Shown: positions 20,531 through 29,500 of the stretch, piece after piece
How the letters are laid out: each line of letters begins with the position of its first letter
Position numbering within the stretch: the first letter of the stretch is position 1
Source of the DNA: a virus
DNA: 59,125 bases
Virus record (IMG/VR): IMGVR_UViG_3300046331_000274
Span: 1-59,125 of that record
Reading direction: 5' to 3' (one strand)
Made by a program: the position numbers and the translations under genes
Notes under the pieces: generated by a model
Databases searched by the model: none
The model's input: only the letters and a program-made list of their open reading frames with translations
Told to the model about the DNA's origin: nothing

Positions 20531-22608
20531 GCGGTTTTTGCTCTAACATTAACAACAACAGCATTTGCGTCAAAAGGATCAACAGTAATAATTCTACTGA
20601 AAGATGATGAAACAATAGTTGTTATTGGATTAACAGACAAGGTTAATTGTCCTAATGGATTGTCAACATCAAGTGGTCCAAACGAATTCAGTGTCACCAA
20701 ACCTGTTTTATAATCAACTGTTCCAATGTTTGGATTAAATATGGTTTTGACATTCTGTGTATTGTTATAGAAAGTTCTTAATGTACCATAACGACCTTCT
20801 AGGTTGACAATAACTGCACCTAATTGTCCAGTTGTATCATTCGTTGCAGGTGTGATTGTTGCAATTGCACTGGTGTATCCTGTACCAGGAGTCAATATGG
20901 TGATTTCTTTTATTGTTCCGTTAGCATTTATAGTTGCTTGTGCTGTCGCACCTGTACCGTCACCCAAGATGGTTACGGTTGGTGATGACTGGTAACCAAA
21001 ACCCGGATTTAATATTGAAATAGATTCAACACCACCACTCGATGATGGAACTTCTTCAATAAAAATGCCTGCAATTGTATTGGTTAAGTTTGTAGGATCT
21101 CTGAATGAAACAGAAGGTGAACTGTTGATGCCACTTTGAAACATACCCTTTTTTAACTCTGCACCATAGTAGAACTTGTATGTTGTTGGTGTTGATAGAT
21201 TAGGGAAGAACTTTTTCTGCAATTGAATCGATAGTTCATTTGTGATGATTGCAGGACTTACTGCACTGATTGCTTCACTAAAACTTGTTGATTGAAATGT
21301 CGAATTGAATGTATTTAATGATGTAGAAGCGTAACTATTGATTGCTGCCTTAACTTGTTCTCGTATTTGTCCTGATGTTAATGATGTTTTTTTAGGATCA
21401 TATAACACATTTGCATTAATTTGTACATATGTGTAATCAGGATCAACAATAGTTGGTTCAACAGTCAGCACCGAAATAGGACGAATAACTTCTTGCAATA
21501 GTCTAGTTTTTTGCGTTGCAGTTAACGCAAATGCACCGGCAGGTTTTAATGAAACAAATACTTGACCATATACAGGAGGATCATTCTCTTGGCCACCCCA
21601 TACACTGACTGCATCAAATGCATACCCTAATTTATTTTGTTGAATCGCAGTAATATAATCTTCTTTAGATACCGCACGGTTCTGTGCTGAATATGATTTA
21701 GGTGCTTGGAATTTGATAGAAGAAATTGATTCTCTTGCTGATCCATCTGTTGCAGCCGATAAAGGTGAAATTGCAGTATTCGAATAACCACTTAAAGAGT
21801 TCATCAATACAAAATTGTTTGCGCCAGCTGCAGCTACACCTTCGGTTAAGATATAAGAAATCTTTACTACATCACCATCAGTTAATTTTTTACCTAAAGT
21901 GTCATCACCAAAAAAGATTTCAAAGAATCCGTTTAATCCTTCTTGTAAGAAATATACTAACGAATTTTTATCTAAAGTCAGGTAATCTGTTGCAGGTGCA
22001 TATACATCTTCGTGTGTAGTGGGAGTGGATGTCTGTACAATAACTTGCAAAGAAGTTGTATCGACATTAGTGTTTGGTATTTTAAATGTAAATTTTGGAT
22101 TCGAAATAGAATCCACAGTGTATGCTATAGATGTTGGTGTTCCTTGTTTAATTGTGATATCACTAAACGTTGCAACATTATTGATAACATTTACCGTTGT
22201 CTCATCTGTTGTTACAAAATTATAGTTCACACCATCAATTGCTTCCGACATGAATGTGGTGAATTTGGGTAACGTTAATGAAGAATCAACAACTTGATTG
22301 ACTATTAAATTGAGTTTGGCTTCTGGTGCAAGTGCGGATTTAGGTGTATAATTCAGTAGTTTTGCTTGAGATACTACCGAATTTCTTTGAATTGCACTAT
22401 CCAAGAACATTTCATTAGCAACCATGTTCAAATAGAAGGCGTTGTATTGTGTATTGTATGCCATAACATCCAACAATACAGACAAAGCAGAACCTTCGTA
22501 GTTATAATCCTTTAAAGTGTCTTGAGATTTTAAAAAGTCAGTTAGATTTTTCTTGATTGTATTAAAATCAAGATCAGTTATTTGTAATTGTGAATTAGCA
22601 CCAGCCAT
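20527..22608 (-). CDS. 6: baseplate wedge protein gp6
   Basis: 693 residues (T4 gp6 is 660). The N-terminus has the gp6/gpJ signature: LDFNTIKKNLTDFLKSQDTLKDYNYEGSALSVLLDVMAYNTQYNAFYLNMVANEMFLDSA. The middle holds the mu gp47-like segment with VSKEDYITAIQ. The C-terminal third has glycine-rich repeats (NPGFGYQSSPTVTILGDGTGATA) not present in T4 gp6. Two gp6 copies per wedge form the inner iris of the baseplate. It lies 1 nt after gp25 and overlaps the gp7-position gene, so the wedge genes form one unit. Confidence 0.9.
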   Translation of the reverse strand: MAGANSQLQITDLDFNTIKKNLTDFLKSQDTLKDYNYEGSALSVLLDVMAYNTQYNAFYLNMVANEMFLDSAIQRNSVVSQAKLLNYTPKSALAPEAKLNLIVNQVVDSSLTLPKFTTFMSEAIDGVNYNFVTTDETTVNVINNVATFSDITIKQGTPTSIAYTVDSISNPKFTFKIPNTNVDTTSLQVIVQTSTPTTHEDVYAPATDYLTLDKNSLVYFLQEGLNGFFEIFFGDDTLGKKLTDGDVVKISYILTEGVAAAGANNFVLMNSLSGYSNTAISPLSAATDGSARESISSIKFQAPKSYSAQNRAVSKEDYITAIQQNKLGYAFDAVSVWGGQENDPPVYGQVFVSLKPAGAFALTATQKTRLLQEVIRPISVLTVEPTIVDPDYTYVQINANVLYDPKKTSLTSGQIREQVKAAINSYASTSLNTFNSTFQSTSFSEAISAVSPAIITNELSIQLQKKFFPNLSTPTTYKFYYGAELKKGMFQSGINSSPSVSFRDPTNLTNTIAGIFIEEVPSSSGGVESISILNPGFGYQSSPTVTILGDGTGATAQATINANGTIKEITILTPGTGYTSAIATITPATNDTTGQLGAVIVNLEGRYGTLRTFYNNTQNVKTIFNPNIGTVDYKTGLVTLNSFGPLDVDNPLGQLTLSVNPITTIVSSSFSRIITVDPFDANAVVVNVRAKTA

Positions 22609-22609
22609 T

Positions 22610-23002
22610 TTATCTATTTCTCTCTAAAAGAAGTGTTACTGTTGTTGGTAATGTTGCATTTTCTAAAAAGAAACTTAAAAATATGTTGTATGCATTCTTG
22701 TCTGGCATCGGAGACACTGTTATTTCTTTTAATGTTGCTCTAGGTTCATAGTTATTGATGATTGCTTTAATTTCACTTTCTAAGTTCTTTGCTGTCATAG
22801 GTGTTATTAACTCGAATAATAAAGCATCAACATTTGAACCTAAATCTGGATTCCAGAGTCTCTCATAGTGTTTTGACAATATTAGATTTCGTATTGACCG
22901 AATAACAGCTTGTGCATCATAACTGAGTGCAACATCCGCCGTCACAGGTTTTTTTATGAAGGTGAAGTCTATGTCTGAGTATATTTTGGTTACATTTGCC
23001 AT
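22610..23002 (-). CDS. 25: baseplate wedge protein gp25
   Basis: 130 residues (T4 gp25 is 132). It shows the gp25/TssE-like fold signature: IYSDIDFTFIKKP at the start, AVIRSIRNLILSKHYERLWNPDLG and the core motif NYEPRATLKEITV containing the conserved E-P-R. gp25 joins gp6 and gp53 in the wedge core and nucleates the sheath. The start ATG at 23002 has no clear Shine-Dalgarno sequence and lies 4 nt after a GATAAATA box. Confidence 0.9.
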   Translation of the reverse strand: MANVTKIYSDIDFTFIKKPVTADVALSYDAQAVIRSIRNLILSKHYERLWNPDLGSNVDALLFELITPMTAKNLESEIKAIINNYEPRATLKEITVSPMPDKNAYNIFLSFFLENATLPTTVTLLLERNR

Positions 23003-23006
23003 TGTT

Positions 23007-23014
23007 TATTTATC
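23007..23014 (-). promoter_or_regulatory. possible late promoter box immediately before gp25
   Basis: GATAAATA on the minus strand ends 4 nt before the gp25 ATG. If used, the transcript would start at or almost at the start codon. A similar AATAAATA-AAAC-ATG arrangement precedes gp8 (about 15422-15429). Confidence 0.4.
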
Positions 23015-23090
23015 GTAGGAGTAAAACGCTTTTTTGGACTTTTGAAAGTCGTGGAGAAAATTCTTGGGCCGGAGCGTAAATTTTCGAATT

Positions 23091-23921
23091 TTATGTGTTT
23101 GCATTTAATCTGGATAACAATTTAGGTGATCCAATGTAATTTTGAATCAAATCTGATTCAGTTTGACCCATTGTAGAGAACTGGTTAACTTTGTTGAAAT
23201 CATTCAAAACCAAAGATGAATTTTGAAAAAACACATTATCTTGATTTCTGAAGTTTTTCATCGTGATATTCAGGTTGTAATACGCATTTGCCAAAGACTG
23301 TGCATTGGCCAGACTGATGTTGGATGTATATGTTCCAGCCATCGGTATGAATGTCACAGTATTGGCATACAAATTTGATTGGGTGTTTGATGTATTTGCA
23401 TAGGCAGATAAAGTATCTTCGATGAACAGACTGGTAAAACTGCCTAATATTGGTGAGTTATTTTGTATATTATCGGATTGATTTGTAAAATACATCATCA
23501 TTTTACCAATACCCATTGCTGTTTCAAAATGTGGCTCTGTAATATTTTGATCCGCAGGAATTACATTTGATAGTCTATTTGTATGATATAAAAATCCATC
23601 AGCAGTATTTTCAAAAATGTCTTGTGCATCGGTGTATGCTGATGATATTAGTGTTGTAATTGCATTTGTCGTGCCTGTGGCTTGACCACTACTCAACAAA
23701 TTATTTGCTGCCAATTTTATATTTGCAATCACAGTGGTCATAGGATTAACATAATAACCAGATGTATTGCCTGTAGCAACATCTTCTTGTTGCCATGCGT
23801 TCATGAACTGTGGTGTAGCATTCATCTGCACCAATACTTCAGGAGACAAAGCTTGTATTACTGTATTTGCTGATGGATCTGGAAAACTGTAATTTAATCT
23901 CGCGTATATACTCGAACTCAT
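23091..23921 (-). CDS. unassigned structural-cluster protein
   Basis: 276 residues, start preceded by AAGGAATATT. I do not recognise a family. It begins SSSIYARLNYSFPDPSANTVIQALSPEVLVQMNATPQFMNAWQQEDV and is rich in Asn, Ser and Thr with predicted helices (TTLISSAYTDAQDIFENTADGFLYHTNRL). It has no signal peptide or membrane segment. It lies between the spike gene and gp25, with an 88-nt gap after it, so it is probably a tail or baseplate component. Composition matches its neighbours. Confidence 0.6.
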   Translation of the reverse strand: MSSSIYARLNYSFPDPSANTVIQALSPEVLVQMNATPQFMNAWQQEDVATGNTSGYYVNPMTTVIANIKLAANNLLSSGQATGTTNAITTLISSAYTDAQDIFENTADGFLYHTNRLSNVIPADQNITEPHFETAMGIGKMMMYFTNQSDNIQNNSPILGSFTSLFIEDTLSAYANTSNTQSNLYANTVTFIPMAGTYTSNISLANAQSLANAYYNLNITMKNFRNQDNVFFQNSSLVLNDFNKVNQFSTMGQTESDLIQNYIGSPKLLSRLNANT

Positions 23922-23929
23922 AATATTCC

Positions 23930-24778
23930 TTAAGCTGATACTTCATTAGTTACTGGTGGAGATGTAGGTCCTTCTGGTGCCACATGAATATGCACTCTAC
24001 GCAACAATTGATTTACAATGTCAAATGCCAATATAGATGATGATATACCAAAGTTACCTAAAGGAGCATTAACACTAGTAAATGAAGTGATTGAACCTGC
24101 AGCAACAATTTGACCAGGTACTGCAACAGGAATACCAACTGAAACTCCACCAGTTTGTGTTACAAATCCTGCTATACCTGCACTCATACCTAAACCAGCA
24201 TCAACTCGATTGTCTGATACAATTCCTTTTGCATGTAATGCACCACTCACATTTAGGTCAGAATTGAGTCTGACTTCATTTGCTGTATTAATTGTTAATT
24301 TTCCCAATAATGCACCGCCGGCATTAATTTTCATATTGCCAAATGATGTGGTTGTAATCATGCCTTCAACAGTTTGTGTGTAATTGCCTTTAACGTGTTG
24401 TTCTACATTACCATCAACTTGTTCAATTTTATTACCTTGCACCCAAAAATATGCGTCACCATAAACAGTAATGTTTAATTTTTTTGCCAAATTGCCATCA
24501 TCAACACCAATTGCAATATTGTGGTCACCCAATGTGATGTGATAACCGTCGCCGATGATCTTGTGTACTTCATCACCTGTAGGATGCATCTCAAGAAACG
24601 TTCCTTTACCATGTTGCAGTCGAATGCGTTCTCGTGTTGGTGTGTCATCCATTTCAAATGAGTGACCACCTTTAGTTTGTGTGACATTATTATATGGATA
24701 TACAGGTTGATAATCTGTATTTGCAGCAGATACTGGTTCTGTCCATGCTGTCACAAAGTCTGGTTTTGGTAATGACAT
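23930..24778 (-). CDS. 5: baseplate central spike, gp5 C-terminal needle-like
   Basis: 282 residues. Residues ~36-75 (GGHSFEMDDTPTRERIRLQHGKGTFLEMHPTGDEVHKIIGDGYHITLGDHNIAI) match the region of gp5/VgrG that leads into the needle. They are followed by the alternating strand pattern VYGDAYFWVQGNKIEQVDGNVEQHVKGNYTQTVEG of a triple-stranded beta-helix. The OB-fold and lysozyme domains of T4 gp5 are absent; the OB domain is a separate gene at 25706. The C-terminus (RRVHIHVAPEGPTSPP) may cap the tip. It pierces the outer membrane at the centre of the baseplate. RBS AGGATTACATA. Confidence 0.85.
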   Translation of the reverse strand: MSLPKPDFVTAWTEPVSAANTDYQPVYPYNNVTQTKGGHSFEMDDTPTRERIRLQHGKGTFLEMHPTGDEVHKIIGDGYHITLGDHNIAIGVDDGNLAKKLNITVYGDAYFWVQGNKIEQVDGNVEQHVKGNYTQTVEGMITTTSFGNMKINAGGALLGKLTINTANEVRLNSDLNVSGALHAKGIVSDNRVDAGLGMSAGIAGFVTQTGGVSVGIPVAVPGQIVAAGSITSFTSVNAPLGNFGISSSILAFDIVNQLLRRVHIHVAPEGPTSPPVTNEVSA

Positions 24779-24790
24779 TATGTAATCCTA

Positions 24791-25696
24791 TTAAGGTGAA
24801 TTGCTTCCACTGACTGTCGGAAATTTTTGACCTTCAATCTTTTCAGTTGAAGGCACATTTGTAGTTATAAAATCTTGCACAGCAGTAACAATACTTGGTG
24901 TGTTTGTTGCCGTACTGCCAGGTGAATTAAATATTTCACTAATCACTTGTGGTGTATTTGTGCCTTGACTACTCGTTAAATCGTCAACAGTAGTTTGAGA
25001 TATTGCAGTAAATTCATTTGCAATCGCCTGAATCTGTGATGTTGTTAGGTTAACAATTTGATCTGGTATAGATTTTAATGAGGAGGCTAATTGTTTTATT
25101 GAACTGGTAAAATTATTTAAACAAGATAGTAACAAATTCTTAACTTTTTCAGGTAGACTTTTAATCCACTCAATCAGTTCCAAGATCATTTTTGCAAAAA
25201 ATACTTCTGTTAATACCAATTCGACCTTCTCTGCAATAAATTCTATAACGTCATTAATTTTTGATATGATATCTTTGCCTTGTGACCAATAGAAGGAAAG
25301 AGTTCCACTTGGGTCCAAAGACATTGCTTGTGTAATGGCATCAGCAGCTGCACGAAATGCTGCAATTACATCTTGTAATAACAAACGCAATCTAGATGCA
25401 GCGGCTAATTTTGCATTACGAATGGCTTTTTGTAATGCATCGATAGGGTTAATTAATCCTAATGAACCCATTATGTCAAAATTTACAATAAATTTAAAGT
25501 CACATACATGTGCCAGATTGCCATTGAGTAAATCGATAGCAGAGTTTGTTACATAACCTCGTGCTAATGGAGGTGTTGTTTGAACACCAACTTTGTTCAA
25601 CAAAGTACCAAACGGTGAATTTGGTGGTAAATTCTCTTTAACTGTGAAATTTAATGAACCAAAACTACCTAAATTGACCGATGTTTCATTTGTCAT
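24791..25696 (-). CDS. unassigned hub-cluster protein with amphipathic helices
   Basis: 301 residues, start preceded by AAGGATTC. No family recognised. After a coil N-terminus (NLPPNSPFGTLLNKVGVQTTPPLARGYVTN) come long helices (ALQKAIRNAKLAAASRLRLLLQDVIAAFRAAADAITQAM; FFAKMILELIEWIKSLPEKVKNLLLSCLNNFTSSIKQLASSL) that are amphipathic rather than clearly transmembrane. It lies between the two halves of the split gp5 and is co-oriented with both. It could be a hub or spike accessory protein. This is inference from position. Confidence 0.6.
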   Translation of the reverse strand: MTNETSVNLGSFGSLNFTVKENLPPNSPFGTLLNKVGVQTTPPLARGYVTNSAIDLLNGNLAHVCDFKFIVNFDIMGSLGLINPIDALQKAIRNAKLAAASRLRLLLQDVIAAFRAAADAITQAMSLDPSGTLSFYWSQGKDIISKINDVIEFIAEKVELVLTEVFFAKMILELIEWIKSLPEKVKNLLLSCLNNFTSSIKQLASSLKSIPDQIVNLTTSQIQAIANEFTAISQTTVDDLTSSQGTNTPQVISEIFNSPGSTATNTPSIVTAVQDFITTNVPSTEKIEGQKFPTVSGSNSP

Positions 25697-25705
25697 TTTG
25701 AATCC

Positions 25706-26026
25706 TTATTGTGTCTTTGGTGCAGTAAAACCAGGTAAAACACCCATCATCACTGGAAATTGACCTGCTTCACCGTCAAAAAAGAAACCCATAACCCAAT
25801 CACCAATTTCTGGTGCAGAAAATGATCTCGAATTGTTCAATGGAAGTAAAGGCAACGCCCATGGCAGATCAACTGTTTTTATTTTTGATATTGAATCTGG
25901 ATTACCATCATCATACCATCCAAATATACGAACTTTACATCGACCAAGACCTAATGGATCCATTCTATCTTCAATTGAACCTACCCACCAGATAAAGTTA
26001 TCTTTACCTAAAAAATTATTCATCAT
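25706..26026 (-). CDS. 5: gp5 N-terminal OB-fold protein (baseplate hub)
   Basis: 106 residues. WWVGSIEDRMDPLGLGRCKVRIFGWY closely follows the first strands of the T4 gp5 OB domain (WFVGVVEDRMDPLKLGRVRVRV), then LPWALPLLPL and GDWVMGFFFDGEAGQFPVMMGVLPG. In T4 this is the first domain of a 575-residue protein with lysozyme and needle; here it stands alone. The start overlaps the gp27 stop by 4 nt (ATGA) with AAGGA 8 nt upstream, so it is coupled to its likely binding partner gp27. Confidence 0.85.
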   Translation of the reverse strand: MMNNFLGKDNFIWWVGSIEDRMDPLGLGRCKVRIFGWYDDGNPDSISKIKTVDLPWALPLLPLNNSRSFSAPEIGDWVMGFFFDGEAGQFPVMMGVLPGFTAPKTQ

Positions 26027-27396
26027 GCAAATGTTCCTTGTTGTGGTACTCCATCATTATATTTGAATGAACCTACTTGTACTGGTGTACTATCTTTTGC
26101 TAATTCTAACACGGTTTGAAAAACACCTTGTGATTGCAATATGTGTCGCACAGCAGTTACCAAATATTTACCTGAATATAGTTGATCTAATTGTCCTGTT
26201 CCACTATTGGCAATTGATTGTAAATTAAAATCGACTGTTCGCCCAGCAGTAATACCGGCATCACCTGGTATCTTAATCTTGACTAGTGTGTGGTTTGCTA
26301 GAGATATTTGTGATGTTCTGTTTGGTACAAATGTTTCGATAAAAATGTCTTTGCCTACTGAACCAGGTTTTATTGTACCGGATTCTATGTTTTTATTTGT
26401 GGTTTGATTTGAATTACCAACTGCTAATTTTAGTGTGCCTTCATATGATTGGCTCTGTGTCTTGCCCAATCTATTTTGATTGGTATTTAAAACACTACCC
26501 TCATTTAATGATGCACCTTTGTATTTCGAGTAATCAAAATCTGTAACTGTTCTTGTTCTTGTCAGTGGATCAATAGAAATTAGTCTATTTGAAAAAGTAC
26601 CTGATGATATATCATTCAAATTATCAAATGTTCTTATAAATTCATAGTCTAATATTGATACAACACTCTGAGATGCTGGGTCATCAATATCAACAATATT
26701 TTGCAACTGATATTTATATGTCTTATAGATGGGTTCAGAATACAACGTACCTAATGACTTGAAATTGAAACCATTCTTTGTTTCAAAAAACAACATATCT
26801 GCACCAATGAGTCCATTTGCCGCTGGTCTTGCATATGTGGACAACCAACTGATTGTTTCTAGTGGATTTATTGTTGGTATATTAAAATCATACACACCTG
26901 TTGTGTCTTGAATAATGAGTGGTTTAATTTTTGCGTCCACTTTTAAATTATTTACCAATACACTTCGAATAATGTCTGATATTTTGGTGCCACGAAATGC
27001 TTGAGTGACTTTGGTTTGTTCAGACAACAGTAATTCTTCAGAACAAAAATGCAATTTTATAAATTCACTAGTCAGATTACCAACTGGATTCTTCGTTGGT
27101 ATTGAATAAAGTCGGAATGTTTGTGATTTTCTATTGATATCAGAAACTTTACCAAAACTCAATTCAACAGTTTCTCTGCCGGTTAATTGGTATTTTTCGA
27201 TTAGACCAACAGCATCTCTCAATAACATATATCCTGAAGTCACAAAATTGTAAATATCTTCATAATATGACAATTCAATTAAAAGATATTTTACATCAAT
27301 TACTTGTCCACTTGCTGTGGTTATTTTTAATTTATCTACACTTGCGTCTTGTGCATTAAAATATTTTTCACTTGGTGAGTTTGCATTGTCACTCAT
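26023..27396 (-). CDS. 27: baseplate hub protein gp27-like
   Basis: 457 residues (T4 gp27 is 391). It starts with KLKITTASGQVIDVKYLLIELSYYEDIYNFVTSGYMLLRDAVGLIE, typical of the gp27/gpD hub family tube-like domain, followed by RGTKISDIIRSVLVNNLKV and the C-terminal LVKIKIPGDAGITAGRTVDFNL with SGKYLVTAVRHIL. Trimeric gp27 is the torus that holds the gp5 spike and adapts threefold to sixfold symmetry. It sits directly before the OB-fold gene, in the same order as T4 5/27 partners. Sequence identity to T4 is low, so the call rests on pattern and context. Confidence 0.8.
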   Translation of the reverse strand: MSDNANSPSEKYFNAQDASVDKLKITTASGQVIDVKYLLIELSYYEDIYNFVTSGYMLLRDAVGLIEKYQLTGRETVELSFGKVSDINRKSQTFRLYSIPTKNPVGNLTSEFIKLHFCSEELLLSEQTKVTQAFRGTKISDIIRSVLVNNLKVDAKIKPLIIQDTTGVYDFNIPTINPLETISWLSTYARPAANGLIGADMLFFETKNGFNFKSLGTLYSEPIYKTYKYQLQNIVDIDDPASQSVVSILDYEFIRTFDNLNDISSGTFSNRLISIDPLTRTRTVTDFDYSKYKGASLNEGSVLNTNQNRLGKTQSQSYEGTLKLAVGNSNQTTNKNIESGTIKPGSVGKDIFIETFVPNRTSQISLANHTLVKIKIPGDAGITAGRTVDFNLQSIANSGTGQLDQLYSGKYLVTAVRHILQSQGVFQTVLELAKDSTPVQVGSFKYNDGVPQQGTFA

Positions 27397-27397
27397 A

Positions 27398-27991
27398 TTA
27401 TTTTCTCATCAATGTGTTTAACTGATCTTCCATCTGTGATGCATATACCTTGTTTAATAATTTAATATTACGTTTTGATTCGTTTGTTTCGACTTCATAT
27501 GTATAGTTGTCAACAATGCGTTTGGATACATCAACGGTTACAATACCCGTTGGTAAAGTATATGATGTGATGGAAGGTGTTAAACTTGAATATGTGTTAG
27601 AATCTATTATAATTGTTTCGGTAGTTACTGTATTGGTACCAGAATCTGTTTGTGTAATAATCTTTTCATAGTGATGTGCATCAACCAAAGTTTCTGGTGT
27701 ATATTTTTTATCCAAAAAGTCAGAAAATACTCGACCATTCATTGGCCAATCCCATTGTGGATCTAATAATTGGTTTGCAAACATGACCAACCAATATCGT
27801 TCAACATCACCATAATATTTGTGTGCAATAATTTCTGGTGTATCCGTATCTTGTATATCATATGAATAAAGCAACAACGGATTCTTTAACAGATCAGCAA
27901 TAATACTGGCACGAGCCATTAAATTTGTGGCAACTATTGATGTATTGCCATCTATAATTAAAATTTTAGGTAAAGATTTAAAGTAATTCAT
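27398..27991 (-). CDS. 53: baseplate wedge protein gp53
   Basis: 197 residues from ATG 27991 (MNYFKSLPK), close to T4 gp53 (196). An in-frame start at 28024 exists but would overlap the upstream gene by 32 nt, and family members begin M-x-YF. Key blocks: DTPEIIAHKYYGDVERYWLVMFANQLLDPQWDWPM, the LysM-like fold region of gp53, and a C-terminal helix NIKLLNKVYASQMEDQLNTLM. gp53 clamps the wedge core with gp25 and gp6. Confidence 0.85.
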   Translation of the reverse strand: MNYFKSLPKILIIDGNTSIVATNLMARASIIADLLKNPLLLYSYDIQDTDTPEIIAHKYYGDVERYWLVMFANQLLDPQWDWPMNGRVFSDFLDKKYTPETLVDAHHYEKIITQTDSGTNTVTTETIIIDSNTYSSLTPSITSYTLPTGIVTVDVSKRIVDNYTYEVETNESKRNIKLLNKVYASQMEDQLNTLMRK

Positions 27992-27992
27992 A

Positions 27993-29012
27993 TTAGTAAC
28001 CGTTCTCAATGTCTGCACTATCAACCAATTCTATTTCTTGGAAGTTTAATGACATAACTATTTGTACTGGTGAACCATCTTCGTGTGTTGCCCAACCATT
28101 TGGTGCATAATTAACATCAACATTCTTCAACACACTACGTTTTACTTGACTTATATTATTATTAAGAGCACTATTGAACAGATATGTTATATCAAAAACC
28201 GCTGGTGGATTAAAAAAGAAACCGCCAGTAGCTTTTACTATTGTTGGTGCAGCATTTTTTCTGAATGATTTGATGATCTGTGCAACTTCATCAGATTCTT
28301 GTTTGTTAAATGGAGTAAAAGTGAAGGTCATGCTATATTCTCTGAAGTCAATACCCTCAAATAATACTTGTTGTTGTGGGTTAAAAACATAACCTGCTGC
28401 ATTTAATAGCAATCTGGCTGCTGCATTTCCTTCTTTGCCGATTGTTGATGTGATTGCTTTTGCGACGCCTTTAACCAATGGAACAGACTCTAATGCTTCA
28501 GCAATACTTAAATTGCCATATTGTGCCGCATATGAGAATTGTACATTCTCTGGCATATATAATGTTATACTGTCTTTGGCAATTGTTGAGCGACTAATTT
28601 TGTTTAAACTATTAATAGCACTATTAATTTTAATTCCTGATTCTGCGGCACTATCAACACCACTCTGTAATCCATTTATTACTGAATTGACTGTTATATC
28701 CGGCAATGAAGAACCACCATTAACTACAGCAATTGTTCCGTTTACAGTTGCTTGAGCAACACCAGCAGCGGCATTAACAGCATCACCAGTAGTTATGTTG
28801 GATAGTTGTGTTAATGGTTCGCGTAATGATTGAACCGCGTCGGATAGTGCTTTTGCTTCAATGGCGTATGCTCTAAAATTAACAGAGTGTAGTTTTGGTG
28901 TTGTAGCCAAATCTCTTGGATACTGTAGGTATTTCGTATCATATGGACTAATAAATAGTGGCGCAGTTGGCCCAGATACTCCAGAAGTTTGACCAATCGT
29001 AATTTCTGCCAT
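27993..29012 (-). CDS. 48: baseplate tail-tube cap protein gp48-like
   Basis: 339 residues from ATG 29012, which follows AAGGAAAAA; the ATG at 29024 lacks such a site. T4 gp48 is 364. Recognisable parts: LQYPRDLATTP near the start, then NPQQQVLFEGIDFREYSMTFTFTPFNKQESDEVAQIIKSFRKNAAPT, the typical tube-protein strand-helix pattern, and GSPVQIVMSLNFQEIELV near the end. gp48 caps the baseplate hub and starts the tail tube. It diverges from gp4 across a short spacer with a late promoter box. Confidence 0.8.
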   Translation of the reverse strand: MAEITIGQTSGVSGPTAPLFISPYDTKYLQYPRDLATTPKLHSVNFRAYAIEAKALSDAVQSLREPLTQLSNITTGDAVNAAAGVAQATVNGTIAVVNGGSSLPDITVNSVINGLQSGVDSAAESGIKINSAINSLNKISRSTIAKDSITLYMPENVQFSYAAQYGNLSIAEALESVPLVKGVAKAITSTIGKEGNAAARLLLNAAGYVFNPQQQVLFEGIDFREYSMTFTFTPFNKQESDEVAQIIKSFRKNAAPTIVKATGGFFFNPPAVFDITYLFNSALNNNISQVKRSVLKNVDVNYAPNGWATHEDGSPVQIVMSLNFQEIELVDSADIENGY

Positions 29013-29045
29013 TTTTTCCTTCATTTTTTTAAAAGTTATACATAG

Positions 29046-29053
29046 TATTTATG
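29046..29053 (-). promoter_or_regulatory. T4-type late promoter box upstream of gp48
   Basis: CATAAATA on the minus strand, about 34 nt before the gp48 ATG, with the RBS AAGGA between. It fits the late-promoter consensus ATAAATA used with gp33/gp55. It would drive the baseplate operon leftward. It overlaps the first codons of the divergent gp4 gene. Confidence 0.6.
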
Positions 29054-29500
29054 GCATATTCAAAAGCATATAAAGGTGTATTTACACCATCCAACCCCCA
29101 AAAATACATGGGTGACCATACAAATATCATCTACCGTTCCAGTTGGGAAGCTAGATTTATGCATAAATTTGATACAGAAAGTTGGGTTGTTGAGTGGTCC
29201 AGTGAAGAAATTATTGTACCATATATATCTCCTGTTGATGGACATAGACATCGTTATTTTCCCGATTTTGTCATAAAAGTAAAAGACAAAAATGGTTTAT
29301 TAAAAACTTGGATGATAGAAGTTAAACCAAAAAAACAGACGGTTCAACCAGAAGTGAAGAAACGAATCACAAAACAATATATCACAGAAGTAACGACATG
29401 GGGAGTAAATCAATCAAAATGGAAGCACGCAAGAGAATATTGCTTGGATCGAGGATGGGAATTTGTTATTTTTACTGAAGATCAATTACCTAAAGTTTGA
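29051..29500 (+). CDS. 4: head completion protein gp4
   Basis: 149 residues (T4 gp4 is 150). It aligns along its length by eye: MAYSKAYKGVFTPSNPQKYMGD, YRSSWEARFMHKFD, EWSSEEIIVPYISPVDGHRHRYFPDFVIKVK, WMIEVKPKKQT, KYI/QYITEVTTWGVNQSKWKHAREYCLDRGWEFVIFTE. The E-x(n)-PDF-x(n)-IEVKP pattern is that of a PD-(D/E)XK/TnsA-like nuclease fold. gp4 acts after packaging so that tails can join filled heads. It is the first gene of the plus-strand block. Confidence 0.9.
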   Translation: MAYSKAYKGVFTPSNPQKYMGDHTNIIYRSSWEARFMHKFDTESWVVEWSSEEIIVPYISPVDGHRHRYFPDFVIKVKDKNGLLKTWMIEVKPKKQTVQPEVKKRITKQYITEVTTWGVNQSKWKHAREYCLDRGWEFVIFTEDQLPKV

